64,000 nucleotides of DNA from Streptomyces malaysiensis subsp. samsunensis. GTDB taxonomy: Bacteria > Actinomycetota > Actinomycetes > Streptomycetales > Streptomycetaceae. Below, piece by piece: positions 16,586-26,224 of this stretch (its first letter is position 1; each line of letters begins with the position of its first letter). Location: contig NZ_JANIIC010000008.1 in the NCBI RefSeq assembly GCF_024519315.1, forward strand, positions 155,258-219,257. The letters run 5' to 3'. The translations under genes and the position numbers were made by a program. The notes beneath the pieces were generated by a model. It was given only the letters and a program-made list of their open reading frames with translations, did no database searches and was not told the origin of the DNA.

Positions 16586-18219
16586 GCGGCGACGCCCTCG
16601 CCGAGCAGGCCGTCCACGACGAAGTTCAGGGCCCGCAGCCGGGGCAGCGGATGGCGGGTGATGTTCAGCGGGGCCGTCTCCGGGAGCAGCTCCCGCAGCC
16701 GGTCGACGGTCAGGGTGTGGGCCAGCCAGCGCCAGGCGTCCTCACCGCGCGCCCAGACGCCGATGTTGGCGCTGCCGCCCTTGTCGCCGCTGCGGGCCCC
16801 GGCGACCGCGCCGAGCGGGGCGCGGCGGGTCGGCCCCGGCGGAAGCGGCGGCGGCAACGGCGGGGCCAACGGTGGCGGGGGCTCAGGCACCGGGCCCCCG
16901 GCGGCGGGCGAGGCGGGGGCCGGTGGGATGGTCCGTCGGGTGCCGTCGGGCAGTACGGCGGTGTGCGGCACGGTGTCGGCCGGGGTGGCCACGGCCTCGA
17001 AAACGCCGTAAGGGGAGCCCTTTCCGGGCGGGGCGGTCACATGGAAGCCGGGGTAGCTGGCGAGGGCCAGTTCGACGGCCGCGCCGCTGATCACCCGCCC
17101 CACCGCGGCCGGATCCCGGTCGCGGACCACCAGCCGCAGCAGCGCGCTCGCCTCCTCCTGCACGGCCGCGTCCGGGTGGTCGGTACGGGAGAGGGTCCAG
17201 CGGACCTCGGCGGGGCGGCGCTTGTTCATCGCCCCCTCCATCTGCTCCCGTACGAGCGCCGCCTTGGCCTCGATGTCCAGGCCGGTGAGCACGAACACCA
17301 CCTCGTTGCGGTGGCCGCCCAGCCGCGTCAGCCCGGTCTTGAGCGTGCGGGGCGGCGCCTCGCCCCGCACGCCGTGGACGCGCACCCGGTCCGGGCCGTC
17401 CGGTGTGAGCCGCACCGAGTCCAGCCGGGCGGTGACGTCCGGGCCCGGATAGCGGGCACCCGCCGTCTCGTAGAGGAGTTGGGCGGTGACGGTCCCGACC
17501 GTGACGGCGCCGCCGGTGTGTGGATGCTTGGTGATCACACTGGAGCCGTCGGCCTGGATCTCGGCGAGGGGGAAGCCGGGGCGGCGGACGTCGTGCTCGG
17601 CGAAGAAGGAGTAGTTGCCGCCGGTCGCCTGGGTGCCGCACTCCAGGATGTGCCCGGCGACCACGGCCCCGGCGAGCGCGTCCCAGTCGTCGGCCGCCCA
17701 TCCGAAGTGCGCCGCGGCCGGACCCGTCACCAGCGCGGCGTCCGTCACCCGCCCGGTGACCACCACATCCGCGCCGCCCCGCAGACAGGCCGTGATCCCG
17801 GCGCCGCCGAGATACGCGTTGGCGGTGACCACGCCCGGCCCCCAGTCGCGGGCGCCCAGGAGGTCATCACCCTCGACATGGGCCACCCGGCACTCGATGC
17901 CGAGCCGATCGGCAAGACCGCGGATCGCGTCGGCCAGCCCGGCCGGGTTGAGCCCGCCCGCGTTGGTCACGAGCCGCACACCGCGCTCCATGGCGAGCCC
18001 CAGGGTGTCCTCGAGCTGACGCAGAAAGGTCGTCGCATAGCCGCGCCCCGGGTCCTTGGCACGGTCCCGGCCCAGGATGAGCATGGTCAGCTCGGCGAGA
18101 TAGTCACCGGTCAACACGTCGAGGGGACCACCGGTGAGCATCTCGCGCACCGCGTCGAAGCGATCGCCGTAGAAGCCGGAGGCGTTGCCGATCCGGAGCG
18201 GTGAGGACGCCGCCGTCAC
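16501..18219 (-). CDS. acyclic terpene utilisation AtuA-type protein
   Basis: The 572-residue protein opens with IGNASGFYGDRFDAVREML and LDVLTGDYLAELTMLILGRD, followed by RLVTNAGGLNPAGLADAIRG, all typical of the AtuA (DUF1446) family. AtuA is required for citronellol/geraniol catabolism in Pseudomonas, but its reaction is undefined. The C-terminal part ends KAVGEWLRSRHLDIPEVLL after a proline-rich linker (PPPPLAPPLPPPLPPGP). ATG 18219 overlaps the TIGR03084 stop by 4 bp. Together with the MCC/GCC-type carboxylase it suggests the operon degrades a methyl-branched or isoprenoid acyl-CoA. Confidence 0.9.
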   Translation of the reverse strand: MTAASSPLRIGNASGFYGDRFDAVREMLTGGPLDVLTGDYLAELTMLILGRDRAKDPGRGYATTFLRQLEDTLGLAMERGVRLVTNAGGLNPAGLADAIRGLADRLGIECRVAHVEGDDLLGARDWGPGVVTANAYLGGAGITACLRGGADVVVTGRVTDAALVTGPAAAHFGWAADDWDALAGAVVAGHILECGTQATGGNYSFFAEHDVRRPGFPLAEIQADGSSVITKHPHTGGAVTVGTVTAQLLYETAGARYPGPDVTARLDSVRLTPDGPDRVRVHGVRGEAPPRTLKTGLTRLGGHRNEVVFVLTGLDIEAKAALVREQMEGAMNKRRPAEVRWTLSRTDHPDAAVQEEASALLRLVVRDRDPAAVGRVISGAAVELALASYPGFHVTAPPGKGSPYGVFEAVATPADTVPHTAVLPDGTRRTIPPAPASPAAGGPVPEPPPPLAPPLPPPLPPGPTRRAPLGAVAGARSGDKGGSANIGVWARGEDAWRWLAHTLTVDRLRELLPETAPLNITRHPLPRLRALNFVVDGLLGEGVAAQARFDPQAKAVGEWLRSRHLDIPEVLL

Positions 18220-19118
18220 CGGTCGCCTCCCGCGGAGTCGCCCGCCGGGCGGTCACCGAGCGGACTGCCACCGGTCGGACTGCCACCGGTGGCACTGTCA
18301 CCTGACGGGCTACCGCCCGCCGTATGGCCCGTCCGCTGTCCCGGGGCGCGGCCCTTGCCGGGTGGGCCCGCGAACGCCTGGGCGATGTCCAGCCAGCGGT
18401 CCGTGTCCGGCCCTTCGGCCCGTAGGGCCAGGTCGTCACGGTGCGCCCGCTGGGTCACCAGCAGGCAGAAGTCCAGCGCGGGCCCGGTCACCCGCTGGGC
18501 CGCGTCCTCCGGCCCGTACGTCCACAACTCCCCGTCCGGGGCGGTGAGCTCGACCCGGAACTCGTCGGCGGGCGGCTCCATCCCCCGCGCGGCGTACGCG
18601 TAGCCCCGCGCCCGGACCCCGATCCGGGCCACATGGCGCAGCCGGGCGGTGGGGGCCCGGGGCACGCCCAGCGCGTCGGCGACGTCCTGGCCGTGCGCCC
18701 AGGTCTCCATCAGCCGGGCGGTCGCCATGGACATCACGCTCATCGGCGGCCCGTACCACGGCAGCCGGGCGCGCGACGGCTGTGCGGCCAGCGTCCGGCG
18801 CAGCCGTTCCCGCCCCTCGCGCCACCGGCGCAGCAGCACCTCGGGCGGCTCGGCCGCCCCACGCTCCGCGCCCTCGTCCACGAACGCGTCCGGAGCGGCC
18901 CACGCCCGGCGCACCTCGTCGGCGAACCCCTGGGGGTCCTCGGCGGCTTGTACGGCCCGCTCGTCGGTCCACGCGAGATGGGCGATCTGGTGGGCGATGG
19001 TCCACCCGGGCGCGGGCGTCGCGGTACGCCACGCCGCGCCCCCGAGCCCGGCCACCAGGCCGTCCAACTCGTCCCCCTCCGCCCGCAGATCGCCGAGCAG
19101 AGCCTCCGTCTCGGACAC
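18216..19118 (-). CDS. TIGR03084-type metal-binding (DinB/maleylpyruvate isomerase-like) protein
   Basis: This 300-residue protein has the four-helix DinB/MDMPI-like N-terminal domain with putative metal histidines in TPAPGWTIAHQIAHLAWTDE and METWAHGQDVADALG, then a smaller C-terminal domain. Its cellular role is unknown; such proteins often sit beside acyl-CoA catabolic genes. The last 35 residues are degenerate repeats (GGSPSGDSATGGSPTGGSP) from a roughly 18-bp DNA repeat at the gene end. GTG 19118 (VSETEALLGD) has GGGAG about 7 nt upstream; the longer ORF to 19376 runs through the promoter region. It is the first gene of the catabolic operon. Confidence 0.85.
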   Translation of the reverse strand: MSETEALLGDLRAEGDELDGLVAGLGGAAWRTATPAPGWTIAHQIAHLAWTDERAVQAAEDPQGFADEVRRAWAAPDAFVDEGAERGAAEPPEVLLRRWREGRERLRRTLAAQPSRARLPWYGPPMSVMSMATARLMETWAHGQDVADALGVPRAPTARLRHVARIGVRARGYAYAARGMEPPADEFRVELTAPDGELWTYGPEDAAQRVTGPALDFCLLVTQRAHRDDLALRAEGPDTDRWLDIAQAFAGPPGKGRAPGQRTGHTAGGSPSGDSATGGSPTGGSPLGDRPAGDSAGGDR

Positions 19119-19222
19119 GCGTCGCTCCCGTCGTCGGGCCAGCCGTGTGTCGGCTTCTCCATGTCTCGTCGACGCCTCTTGTCGACGTCTCGTCGAGCGA
19201 GGGTGGCAGCGCGGCAAGAAAC

Positions 19223-19244
19223 AATCAAGCACGCTTGCATGATT
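19223..19244 (-). promoter_or_regulatory. candidate TetR operator upstream of the catabolic operon
   Basis: CAAGC-AC-GCTTG (19226-19237) is a perfect 5-bp-arm dyad inside aatcaagcacgcttgcatgatt, an AT-richer island about 110 bp before the operon's first start codon. Its position and dyad form fit a TetR-family site; the operon-end TetR is the obvious candidate. Confidence 0.5.
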
Positions 19245-19392
19245 CAGCCGGTTGGGAGGGGCGAATGGGGCGCGCTCGGGCGATGCGGGCTGAGCTATTC
19301 GGCTCGATGGGACGCGGCTTGGCCGACCAGCGCGTGTGAGGCGGCCGGCTTCGTCACCAGCCGCCCCGCTCGGCAACCGCGAACGGTCCGCC

Positions 19393-22300
19393 TTACGGCA
19401 GCCGTTCCGCCAGGATCTCTGCCAGGTGGCGTCCCTTCAGGCCCGCCAGTTGGTTCAGCTGGGTGCGGCAGGAGTAGCCGTCCGCCAGGACCTCCGTGCC
19501 GGGTTCCGCTGTCCTTACGGATGGCAGCAGTTGCTCCTCGGCGCAGGCCACCGAGACCTCGTAGTGCCCGTCTTCGAAGCCGAAGTTGCCTGCCAGACCG
19601 CAGCAGCCGCCGCTCAACGCGCCCGTAAGGCCCGCACGTTCGCGTAGGCGGCGCTCGGCGGCGTCGCCGAGGACGGCGTGCTGGTGGCAGTGGGTCTGGC
19701 CGACCACGGGACGGTCCACCCTCGGCGGCTGCCAATCGGGGGCGTACCGCTCCAGCGCCTGGGCGAACGTCGACACGGACTCGGCCAGCCGCGCGGCGCG
19801 CGGGTCGCCGCCGAGGAGTTCGGGGAGGTCGGTGCGGAGGGCGGCGGTGCAACTGGGTTCGAGGCCGACGACGGGTAGCCCGGCGTCCAGAGCCGGGGCC
19901 ATGACGTCCAGGGTGCGCCGCATGACCGCGCGGGCGCGGTCGAGTTGTCCGGTGGAGACCCAGGTCAGGCCGCAGCAGACCGGTTTGGGCGGGACGACCA
20001 CCCGTAGCCCGGCCGCCTCCAGTACGGCGACCGCCGACCGGCCGGCGGACGGGGAGAGGTGATTGGTGAAGGTGTCCGGCCACAGGACGACGGTCCGCCC
20101 GTGCCCGGCCGCCTGGTCCGGGGCCGCGGGCCCTGCCGGTCCCTCCGTGACACGGCCCGCCCCCTGGTCCGGGTACGCGGGTCCTGCCGGTCCCTCCGTG
20201 ACACGGCCCGCGCCCCGGCCCAGGGCCGCCGCCCCCGCTGTCTGGTCCGCGGCCGCCCGTCCCGCCGGGGCCGCCCGTTCCGCCGTAGCGCCCCCGGCCC
20301 CGCCCAGGAGTCCGCCGGGCCGCCGCCACCCCGATCCAGCCCCGGATCCAGCCCCGGTTCCGGCCCCGGGCCTCGCCCCGGGCCTCGCCCCGGGCTCGGC
20401 GCTCCGCGCCGCCGCCGCGCGGGTTCGCTCTCGCCACCACCGGGTGAAGGGCTCGCGGGCCAGTTCCGGGATGTCTCGTTCGGGGGCGATGCCGCCCATG
20501 CGCTTGGCCAGGGTGGCGAGCGGGCTCACCCCGGCCAGTGCGTTGAGCACGGGGGCCGACCGCAGGGCGGCGGCGGCGCGCAGCCAGACCGGCAGCCAGC
20601 CCATCGAGTAGTGCGCGGCGGGGCGCACCCGGCCCTCGTAGTGGTGGTGCAGGAACTCCGCCTTGTAGGTGGCCATGTCGACCTCCACCGGGCAGTCGCT
20701 GCGGCAGCCCTTGCAGGACAGGCACAGGTCGAGCGCGTCCCGTACCTCTTCCGAGCGCCAGCCGTCCTGGACGACCTCGCCCGCGAGCATCTCGTGCAGC
20801 AGCCGGGCGCGGCCGCGCGTGGAGTGCTTCTCCTCGCCGGTGGCACGGTACGACGGGCACATCACGCCGTCGCCTGACACCGACTCGTTACGGCACTTGG
20901 CGACGCCCACACAGCGCCGGACGGCCGCCGAGAAGTCGCCCTTGTCGTGCGGATAGCCGAATTCCACGTCGACCGGGCGCCTGGGCAGCGGATCGAAGCG
21001 CAGGTTCTGGTCCAGGCGCTGCGGGCGGGCCAGGACGCCGGGGTTGAGGCCGCCCTCCGGGTCCCACAGGTCCTTGAAGCGGGAGAAGAGGCCGACCATC
21101 TCCTGCCCGTACATCCGCGGCAGCAGCTCGGCGCGGCCCAGCCCGTCGCCGTGTTCGCCGGAGAGCGAGCCGCCGTGGGCGACGACGAGGTCGGCGAGGT
21201 CGGAGGAGAAGGCGCGGAAGATCCGGATCCCGGGCTCGGTCAGCAGGTCGAAGTCGATGCGGACGTGGATGCAGCCGTCCCCGAAGTGCCCGTACGGCGT
21301 GCCGCGCAGCCCGTGCTGGGCCATCAGGGCGCGGAAGTCGCGCAGATACGCGCCGAGCCGGGGCGGCGGCACCGCGCAGTCCTCCCAGCCGGGCCATGCC
21401 TCGCCGCTGTCCTCCCTGCCCGGAATACGCAGTCGGGTGGCGGTCCCGGAGGCGTCCTCGCGCACCCGCCACAGGGCGCGCTGCCCGGCCGGGTCGGCGA
21501 CGACGGTGTGGCCCATGGTGGCCTCGGCAGCGGCGCGGGCCACCTCCTGGGCGCGGGAGAGCGCCTCCTCGCGGGTGGCGCCGCCGACCTCCACGAACAG
21601 CCAGGCGCCGCCCTTGGGCAGCCCGGTCGTCCCGGCGACCAGATCGGCGGCCATGCCCTCGACGGTCAGCGGACCGTACGGCAGCAGGGTGTGCGCGGCC
21701 TCGGCGGCCGCGCTCTCGTCGGGGTAGCCGAGCACGGCGAGGGCGCGGGCGCCGGGCGCCTCCACCAGCCTTACGGTCGCCTCGGTCACCACGCCGAGGG
21801 TGCCCTCGCTGCCGGTGAGGGCGCGGGCCAGGTCGGCATTCTTCTCGGGCAGCAGCTCGTCCAGGGCGTAGCCGGAGATCCGGCGGGGCAGCTCGGGGAA
21901 GCCGGTGCGCAGCAGGGCCAGATGCTGGCCGGCCAGGGACCGTATGCCGTCACGGAGCCGGGCGGGCAGGTCATGAAGGCCCTGGGCGGCGCGCACCCGC
22001 TCCCCGCCGTAGGTGAGGACGTCCAGCTCGTGGACGTTGTCGGCGGTGGTGCCCCAGGCCACGGAGTGGGAGCCGCAGGAGTTGTTGCCGATCATGCCGC
22101 CGAGGGTGCAGCGGCTGTGGGTGGACGGGTCGGGGCCGAAGGTCAGCCCATGGGCGCCGGCCGCCTTACGGAGGTCATCGAGGATCACGCCCGGCTGGAC
22201 GACGGCGGTCCGCCCCTCGGGGTCGAGCGAGCGGACGCTCCGCATATGGCGGGTGAAGTCGAGGACGACGCCGAGCCCGGTGGCCTGACCGGCGATGGAG

Positions 22301-22524
22301 GTCCCGGCGCCGCGGGCGACCACCGGCACCCCGCGCTGCCGGCACACGGCCAGCACCGCCGCCACATCGTCGGCGTCGCGGGGCGCGACCACCCCGGCGG
22401 GCACCCGCCGGTAGTTCGACGCGTCCATGGTCATCAGCGCCCGGCTCGCCGTATCGAAGGACACGTCCCCGCCGACGGCCCGTCGCAGCGCCTGCTCCAG
22501 CTCGTCTGCCTGGTGATCAGCCAT
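19393..22524 (-). CDS. FAD-binding / Fe-S oxidoreductase fusion (GlcD + 4Fe-4S + CCG domains)
   Basis: This 1043-residue protein fuses three modules. Residues 1-530 are a GlcD-like FAD-binding oxidase domain (VVARGAGTSIAGQATGLGVV; LGGMIGNNSCGSHSVAWG; SLSGEHGDGLGRAELL). Residues about 560-690 are a ferredoxin-like module with CRNESVSGDGVMCPSY and LCLSCKGCRSDCPVEVDM. The end is a CCG heterodisulfide-reductase-type domain (KPVCCGLTWVS and SGGCCGLAGNFGFED). Such proteins oxidise D-lactate, glycolate or D-2-hydroxy acids and pass electrons to quinone. Between the Fe-S and CCG modules lies a roughly 100-residue Gly/Ala/Pro linker with a duplicated GAGRVTEGPAGPA. ATG 22524 is chosen; GTG 22539 is possible. 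Confidence 0.9.
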   Translation of the reverse strand: MADHQADELEQALRRAVGGDVSFDTASRALMTMDASNYRRVPAGVVAPRDADDVAAVLAVCRQRGVPVVARGAGTSIAGQATGLGVVLDFTRHMRSVRSLDPEGRTAVVQPGVILDDLRKAAGAHGLTFGPDPSTHSRCTLGGMIGNNSCGSHSVAWGTTADNVHELDVLTYGGERVRAAQGLHDLPARLRDGIRSLAGQHLALLRTGFPELPRRISGYALDELLPEKNADLARALTGSEGTLGVVTEATVRLVEAPGARALAVLGYPDESAAAEAAHTLLPYGPLTVEGMAADLVAGTTGLPKGGAWLFVEVGGATREEALSRAQEVARAAAEATMGHTVVADPAGQRALWRVREDASGTATRLRIPGREDSGEAWPGWEDCAVPPPRLGAYLRDFRALMAQHGLRGTPYGHFGDGCIHVRIDFDLLTEPGIRIFRAFSSDLADLVVAHGGSLSGEHGDGLGRAELLPRMYGQEMVGLFSRFKDLWDPEGGLNPGVLARPQRLDQNLRFDPLPRRPVDVEFGYPHDKGDFSAAVRRCVGVAKCRNESVSGDGVMCPSYRATGEEKHSTRGRARLLHEMLAGEVVQDGWRSEEVRDALDLCLSCKGCRSDCPVEVDMATYKAEFLHHHYEGRVRPAAHYSMGWLPVWLRAAAALRSAPVLNALAGVSPLATLAKRMGGIAPERDIPELAREPFTRWWRERTRAAAARSAEPGARPGARPGAGTGAGSGAGSGWRRPGGLLGGAGGATAERAAPAGRAAADQTAGAAALGRGAGRVTEGPAGPAYPDQGAGRVTEGPAGPAAPDQAAGHGRTVVLWPDTFTNHLSPSAGRSAVAVLEAAGLRVVVPPKPVCCGLTWVSTGQLDRARAVMRRTLDVMAPALDAGLPVVGLEPSCTAALRTDLPELLGGDPRAARLAESVSTFAQALERYAPDWQPPRVDRPVVGQTHCHQHAVLGDAAERRLRERAGLTGALSGGCCGLAGNFGFEDGHYEVSVACAEEQLLPSVRTAEPGTEVLADGYSCRTQLNQLAGLKGRHLAEILAERLP

Positions 22525-22556
22525 GCCTCCATGGTCCACGGCGAGCGGGCAGTTGA

Positions 22557-23879
<1,323 letters not shown>

Positions 23880-23895
23880 GGCGTTCCCGAGCCCG

Positions 23896-23940
23896 TGTGA
23901 AGGGGCCCGCGGCCGACCACCGGCCGCGGGCCCCTTCACA
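23896..23940. terminator. bidirectional terminator after serC
   Basis: A perfect 20-bp stem (23896-23915 with 23921-23940, starting TGTGAAGGGGCCC) with a 5-nt loop lies 16 nt after the serC stop and 17 nt from the stop of the convergent gene. Confidence 0.9.
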
Positions 23941-23957
23941 TACGCCGGAGATCGGGA

Positions 23958-24962
23958 TCAGCTCCGGCGGAAGAGCCTGCGCAGGCCGAGGAAGACGATC
24001 AGCGCACCGGCGAAGGTGAGCCCGACCTTGACCAGATTGCCGTTCTTCTCGTCGTGGGTGAACTTGCCGTCGACCCGATCGGAGTACTCCCCGTTCTTCT
24101 TCTGCTCCTTCGCCGTGGCGTCCGGCAGGAGCTCCCCGCCGAGGTCCACCGGCGTCACCTTGGAGCCCGCGCCCTCGGTGCCGTACATGAGGGTGCCGCC
24201 GTCGGGGGTGAACGTGACCGACTCGCCCTGCCGCTGGAGCGGCAGCCCCGGGTCCTGGTCGAGCCGCGTCGGCTTTCCGTCCCGCCAGCGGTACTCGGCG
24301 GCCGAGAAATAGCCGCGGAGCACCAGCCGGGTGCCGTCCGGCGAGAACGCCCCGTCCGTGACCTCCAGGTCGAGGTCGGAGACCCGCCGAAAGACATTCA
24401 CCCCCGAGGGGCTCAGCTTTTCCGGTCCGGCGTACAGCCCGCCGTCCTCGTCGCTCTTGCTGGCGATATAGACGCGGCCCGTCCCGGGGTGGACCATCAG
24501 CGCCTCGGCGTTGCGCGGCCCGCCCTGGTACTGCACGGTGAACTGGGTCGCGGTGACGGTGGTGTCCGCCAGCCGCTTCGGCTCGGGGAAGCGGTAGATC
24601 CACACATGGGACCACTGACCGCCCAGGTTGTCGCCGATGTCGCCGACGTAGATATTCCCGTCCCGCCCTATCGAGATCGCTTCCACATCGCGGGGATCCC
24701 CTATGCCGCGCAGGGTGACCCGTGCGACCGTCTTCCCGGTCCTGCCGTCGACGGCGTAGACGTACGGCCCGTCCGAGCTGTCGTTGTGCGTCCAGTAGAC
24801 GCCGGGGTGGACTCGGCTCGCGGCGAGGCCGCTGGACTCGGTGATCCGTGGATCCTCGATCGTGAAGGGGGACGGCGACGACGAGTCACCGGCGGCGGCC
24901 GGGGCGGCTGCGGTCATGGCCAGCAGCGCGGCGGCACCGAGTACGAACGGAAGCGGACGCAT
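23958..24962 (-). CDS. exported beta-propeller-like protein with C-terminal membrane anchor
   Basis: This 334-residue protein has a signal peptide (MRPLPFVLGAAALLAMTAAAPAAAG), then repeated blade-like strands (VYWTHNDSSDGPYVYAVDGR; DVEAISIGRDGNIYVGDIGD; PSGVNVFRRVSDLDLEVTDG; GESVTFTPDGGTLMYGTEG). The end is a single membrane helix, VGLTFAGALIVFLGLRR, with the basic tail RRLFRRS. It would therefore be tethered outside the membrane. I recognise no enzymatic motif; propellers of this kind bind ligands or protein partners. ATG 24962 begins the signal peptide; an open frame further upstream (to 25271) is repeat sequence and not convincing. Confidence 0.82.
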   Translation of the reverse strand: MRPLPFVLGAAALLAMTAAAPAAAGDSSSPSPFTIEDPRITESSGLAASRVHPGVYWTHNDSSDGPYVYAVDGRTGKTVARVTLRGIGDPRDVEAISIGRDGNIYVGDIGDNLGGQWSHVWIYRFPEPKRLADTTVTATQFTVQYQGGPRNAEALMVHPGTGRVYIASKSDEDGGLYAGPEKLSPSGVNVFRRVSDLDLEVTDGAFSPDGTRLVLRGYFSAAEYRWRDGKPTRLDQDPGLPLQRQGESVTFTPDGGTLMYGTEGAGSKVTPVDLGGELLPDATAKEQKKNGEYSDRVDGKFTHDEKNGNLVKVGLTFAGALIVFLGLRRLFRRS

Positions 24963-25320
24963 GGGCCCAAGCCTGCCATCCCGCCGGAGGCGTACCGCGC
25001 CGGAACCACGCCGAGGGGCTCCCACCGGCCTCGCACGGCCTCTGCCCGGCCTGGTCGCCGCCTCCGCACGTCCTCCGGCGCGGACGACCCGCCGTACGGG
25101 CACAGCCGCCGTCCGGGCACGGCCACCATTCGGGAACGGCCACCGTACGGGCACGACCCGCTGTCCGGGCACGGCCTCCGTCCGGGCGAAACCCTCCGTC
25201 GGGTACGCCTCCGTCCGGGTACGCCTCCGACCGGGTACGCCTCCGTCCGGGCGAGACTTCCACCCGCCCATGAACCTCCGCCTCCACCCATGAACCCCAC
25301 CCGGGCATGACTTCCGCGAT
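24963..25320. repeat. degenerate 16-bp repeats upstream of the propeller gene
   Basis: No gene is seen. The words cctccgtccgggtacg and relatives (ccgtacgggcacg, gtccgggcacgg) recur many times; four clear copies lie at about 25190-25255. The segment translates into Arg/Gly repeats in several frames, which explains spurious long readings. Confidence 0.7.
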
Positions 25321-25340
25321 CACGGGCAGATAACGTCTGT

Positions 25341-25411
25341 CAATTATTTGTGCGGACGGAGACCCCGAAATAACCCCGAGATTATTTGACCTCATCCGGG
25401 GATTATTTCGG
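25341..25411. promoter_or_regulatory. AT-rich island with three ATTATTT words and an inverted repeat
   Basis: ATTATTT occurs at about 25343, 25381 and 25402. CCGAAATAACCCC (25365-25377) is matched by GGGGATTATTTCGG (25398-25411) with one extra base. Such AT richness is exceptional here and lies 80-150 bp upstream of the small membrane protein gene. Confidence 0.5.
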
Positions 25412-25453
25412 CGAGAAATTTATCGGTCATTGGCGGCATAGCGGGCGGCGGCA

Positions 25454-25482
25454 TTGCAATGCAGAAAGGCCCCGCTTACGGT
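25454..25482 (+). promoter_or_regulatory. candidate leaderless promoter of the four-helix membrane protein
   Basis: TTGCAA (25454-25459), a 17-bp spacer and TACGGT (25477-25482) end 8 nt before ATG 25491. There is no ribosome site, so the mRNA may begin at the start codon. Confidence 0.45.
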
Positions 25483-25490
25483 CTGAGCCC

Positions 25491-26000
25491 ATGAGCGAAT
25501 ACAGCCAGTCCTCTTATGCGCAAACCGCACCGGCCGCGCCGTCCAAGAAGATCGCGATCTTCGCGATCGTCGGCTCGGTCATAGCGCTGGTCGGCTCCAT
25601 GGTGAACTGGGTGATCTCCGACGCCGAGGGCGCCACCGGCGGCATCAAGGGCACCGACGGCGACGGCATCATCACGCTGATCATCGCCCTGGTCGCGGCG
25701 ATCTTGTTCATCGCCGCCATGGTCACCAAGAAGGCGGCGCTCTACCTGGTCGGCGGCGTTCTGGGGCTGGTCATGGCCATCGTCGCGGTCATCAACATGG
25801 CGGACCCCGAGCGGCTGGTCGTCCAGAAGCTGAAGGACGACGAGGGAGTGTCGCAGGAGGTCGCGGAGAAGGCGGCGGAGCAGGCCGCCAAGCTGTACGA
25901 AATGACCGCGGGACCGGGGCTCTACATGGTCCTGATCGGCGCGGTGGTGGCCCTGGCCCTCGGTGTTCTCGGCTTTATGAAGGCCCGCGCCGCCCGCTGA
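25491..26000 (+). CDS. small four-helix membrane protein of unknown function
   Basis: This 169-residue protein has a short polar N-terminus (MSEYSQSSYAQTAPAAPSKK), then hydrophobic segments at roughly residues 20-43, 60-80, 84-105 and 143-163 (IAIFAIVGSVIALVGSMV; GIITLIIALVAAILFIAAMV; AALYLVGGVLGLVMAIVAV; GLYMVLIGAVVALALGVLGF). A charged, amphipathic loop between helices 3 and 4 (QKLKDDEGVSQEVAEKAAEQ) could be a coiled coil. I do not recognise the family. Upstream is an unusual AT-rich palindromic region and a leaderless-type promoter, so it may be specifically regulated. Confidence 0.8.
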   Translation: MSEYSQSSYAQTAPAAPSKKIAIFAIVGSVIALVGSMVNWVISDAEGATGGIKGTDGDGIITLIIALVAAILFIAAMVTKKAALYLVGGVLGLVMAIVAVINMADPERLVVQKLKDDEGVSQEVAEKAAEQAAKLYEMTAGPGLYMVLIGAVVALALGVLGFMKARAAR

Positions 26001-26089
26001 TCCGGAAAGGGTGGTCGTATTCGGCTGCCATATTCGTTGATCGCTTTCGGTCGGCACATTCGACCGGAGCCCAGAAAAACCCCAAAGAC

Positions 26090-26127
26090 GCCCGCTTTTT
26101 GACCGCACGGGGGGCCAAAAAGCGGGC
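26090..26127. terminator. hairpin terminator after the small membrane protein gene
   Basis: GCCCGCTTTTTG (26090-26101) pairs with CAAAAAGCGGGC (26116-26127), a perfect 12-bp stem with a 14-nt loop, followed by a T-containing stretch. Confidence 0.75.
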
Positions 26128-26188
26128 CTTCGGGTTTTCCACGGTGAATTCCAGGACCGGCCGCCGCCGACGCCCCGGCCCAGCCCCC

Positions 26189-26219
26189 TTGATTAGAGCG
26201 CACTCCAACGGCTTGGCTG
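26189..26219 (+). promoter_or_regulatory. MerR-type operator/promoter of the aldo/keto reductase
   Basis: TTAGAGCGCACTCCAA (26193-26208) is a 16-bp dyad (TTAGAG / CTCCAA, one mismatch). It lies between a -35-like TTGATT (26189-26194) and a -10-like TGGCTG (26214-26219), which are separated by a long 19-bp spacer, the arrangement MerR activators use. The -10 ends 5 nt before ATG 26225. Confidence 0.55.
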
Positions 26220-26224
26220 ATCCC

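Noticed and set aside
13857..16661. 934-residue plus-strand open frame across the carboxylase genes
   Set aside because: It is the antisense shadow of the biotin-carboxylase and carboxyltransferase genes, typical of very GC-rich DNA.
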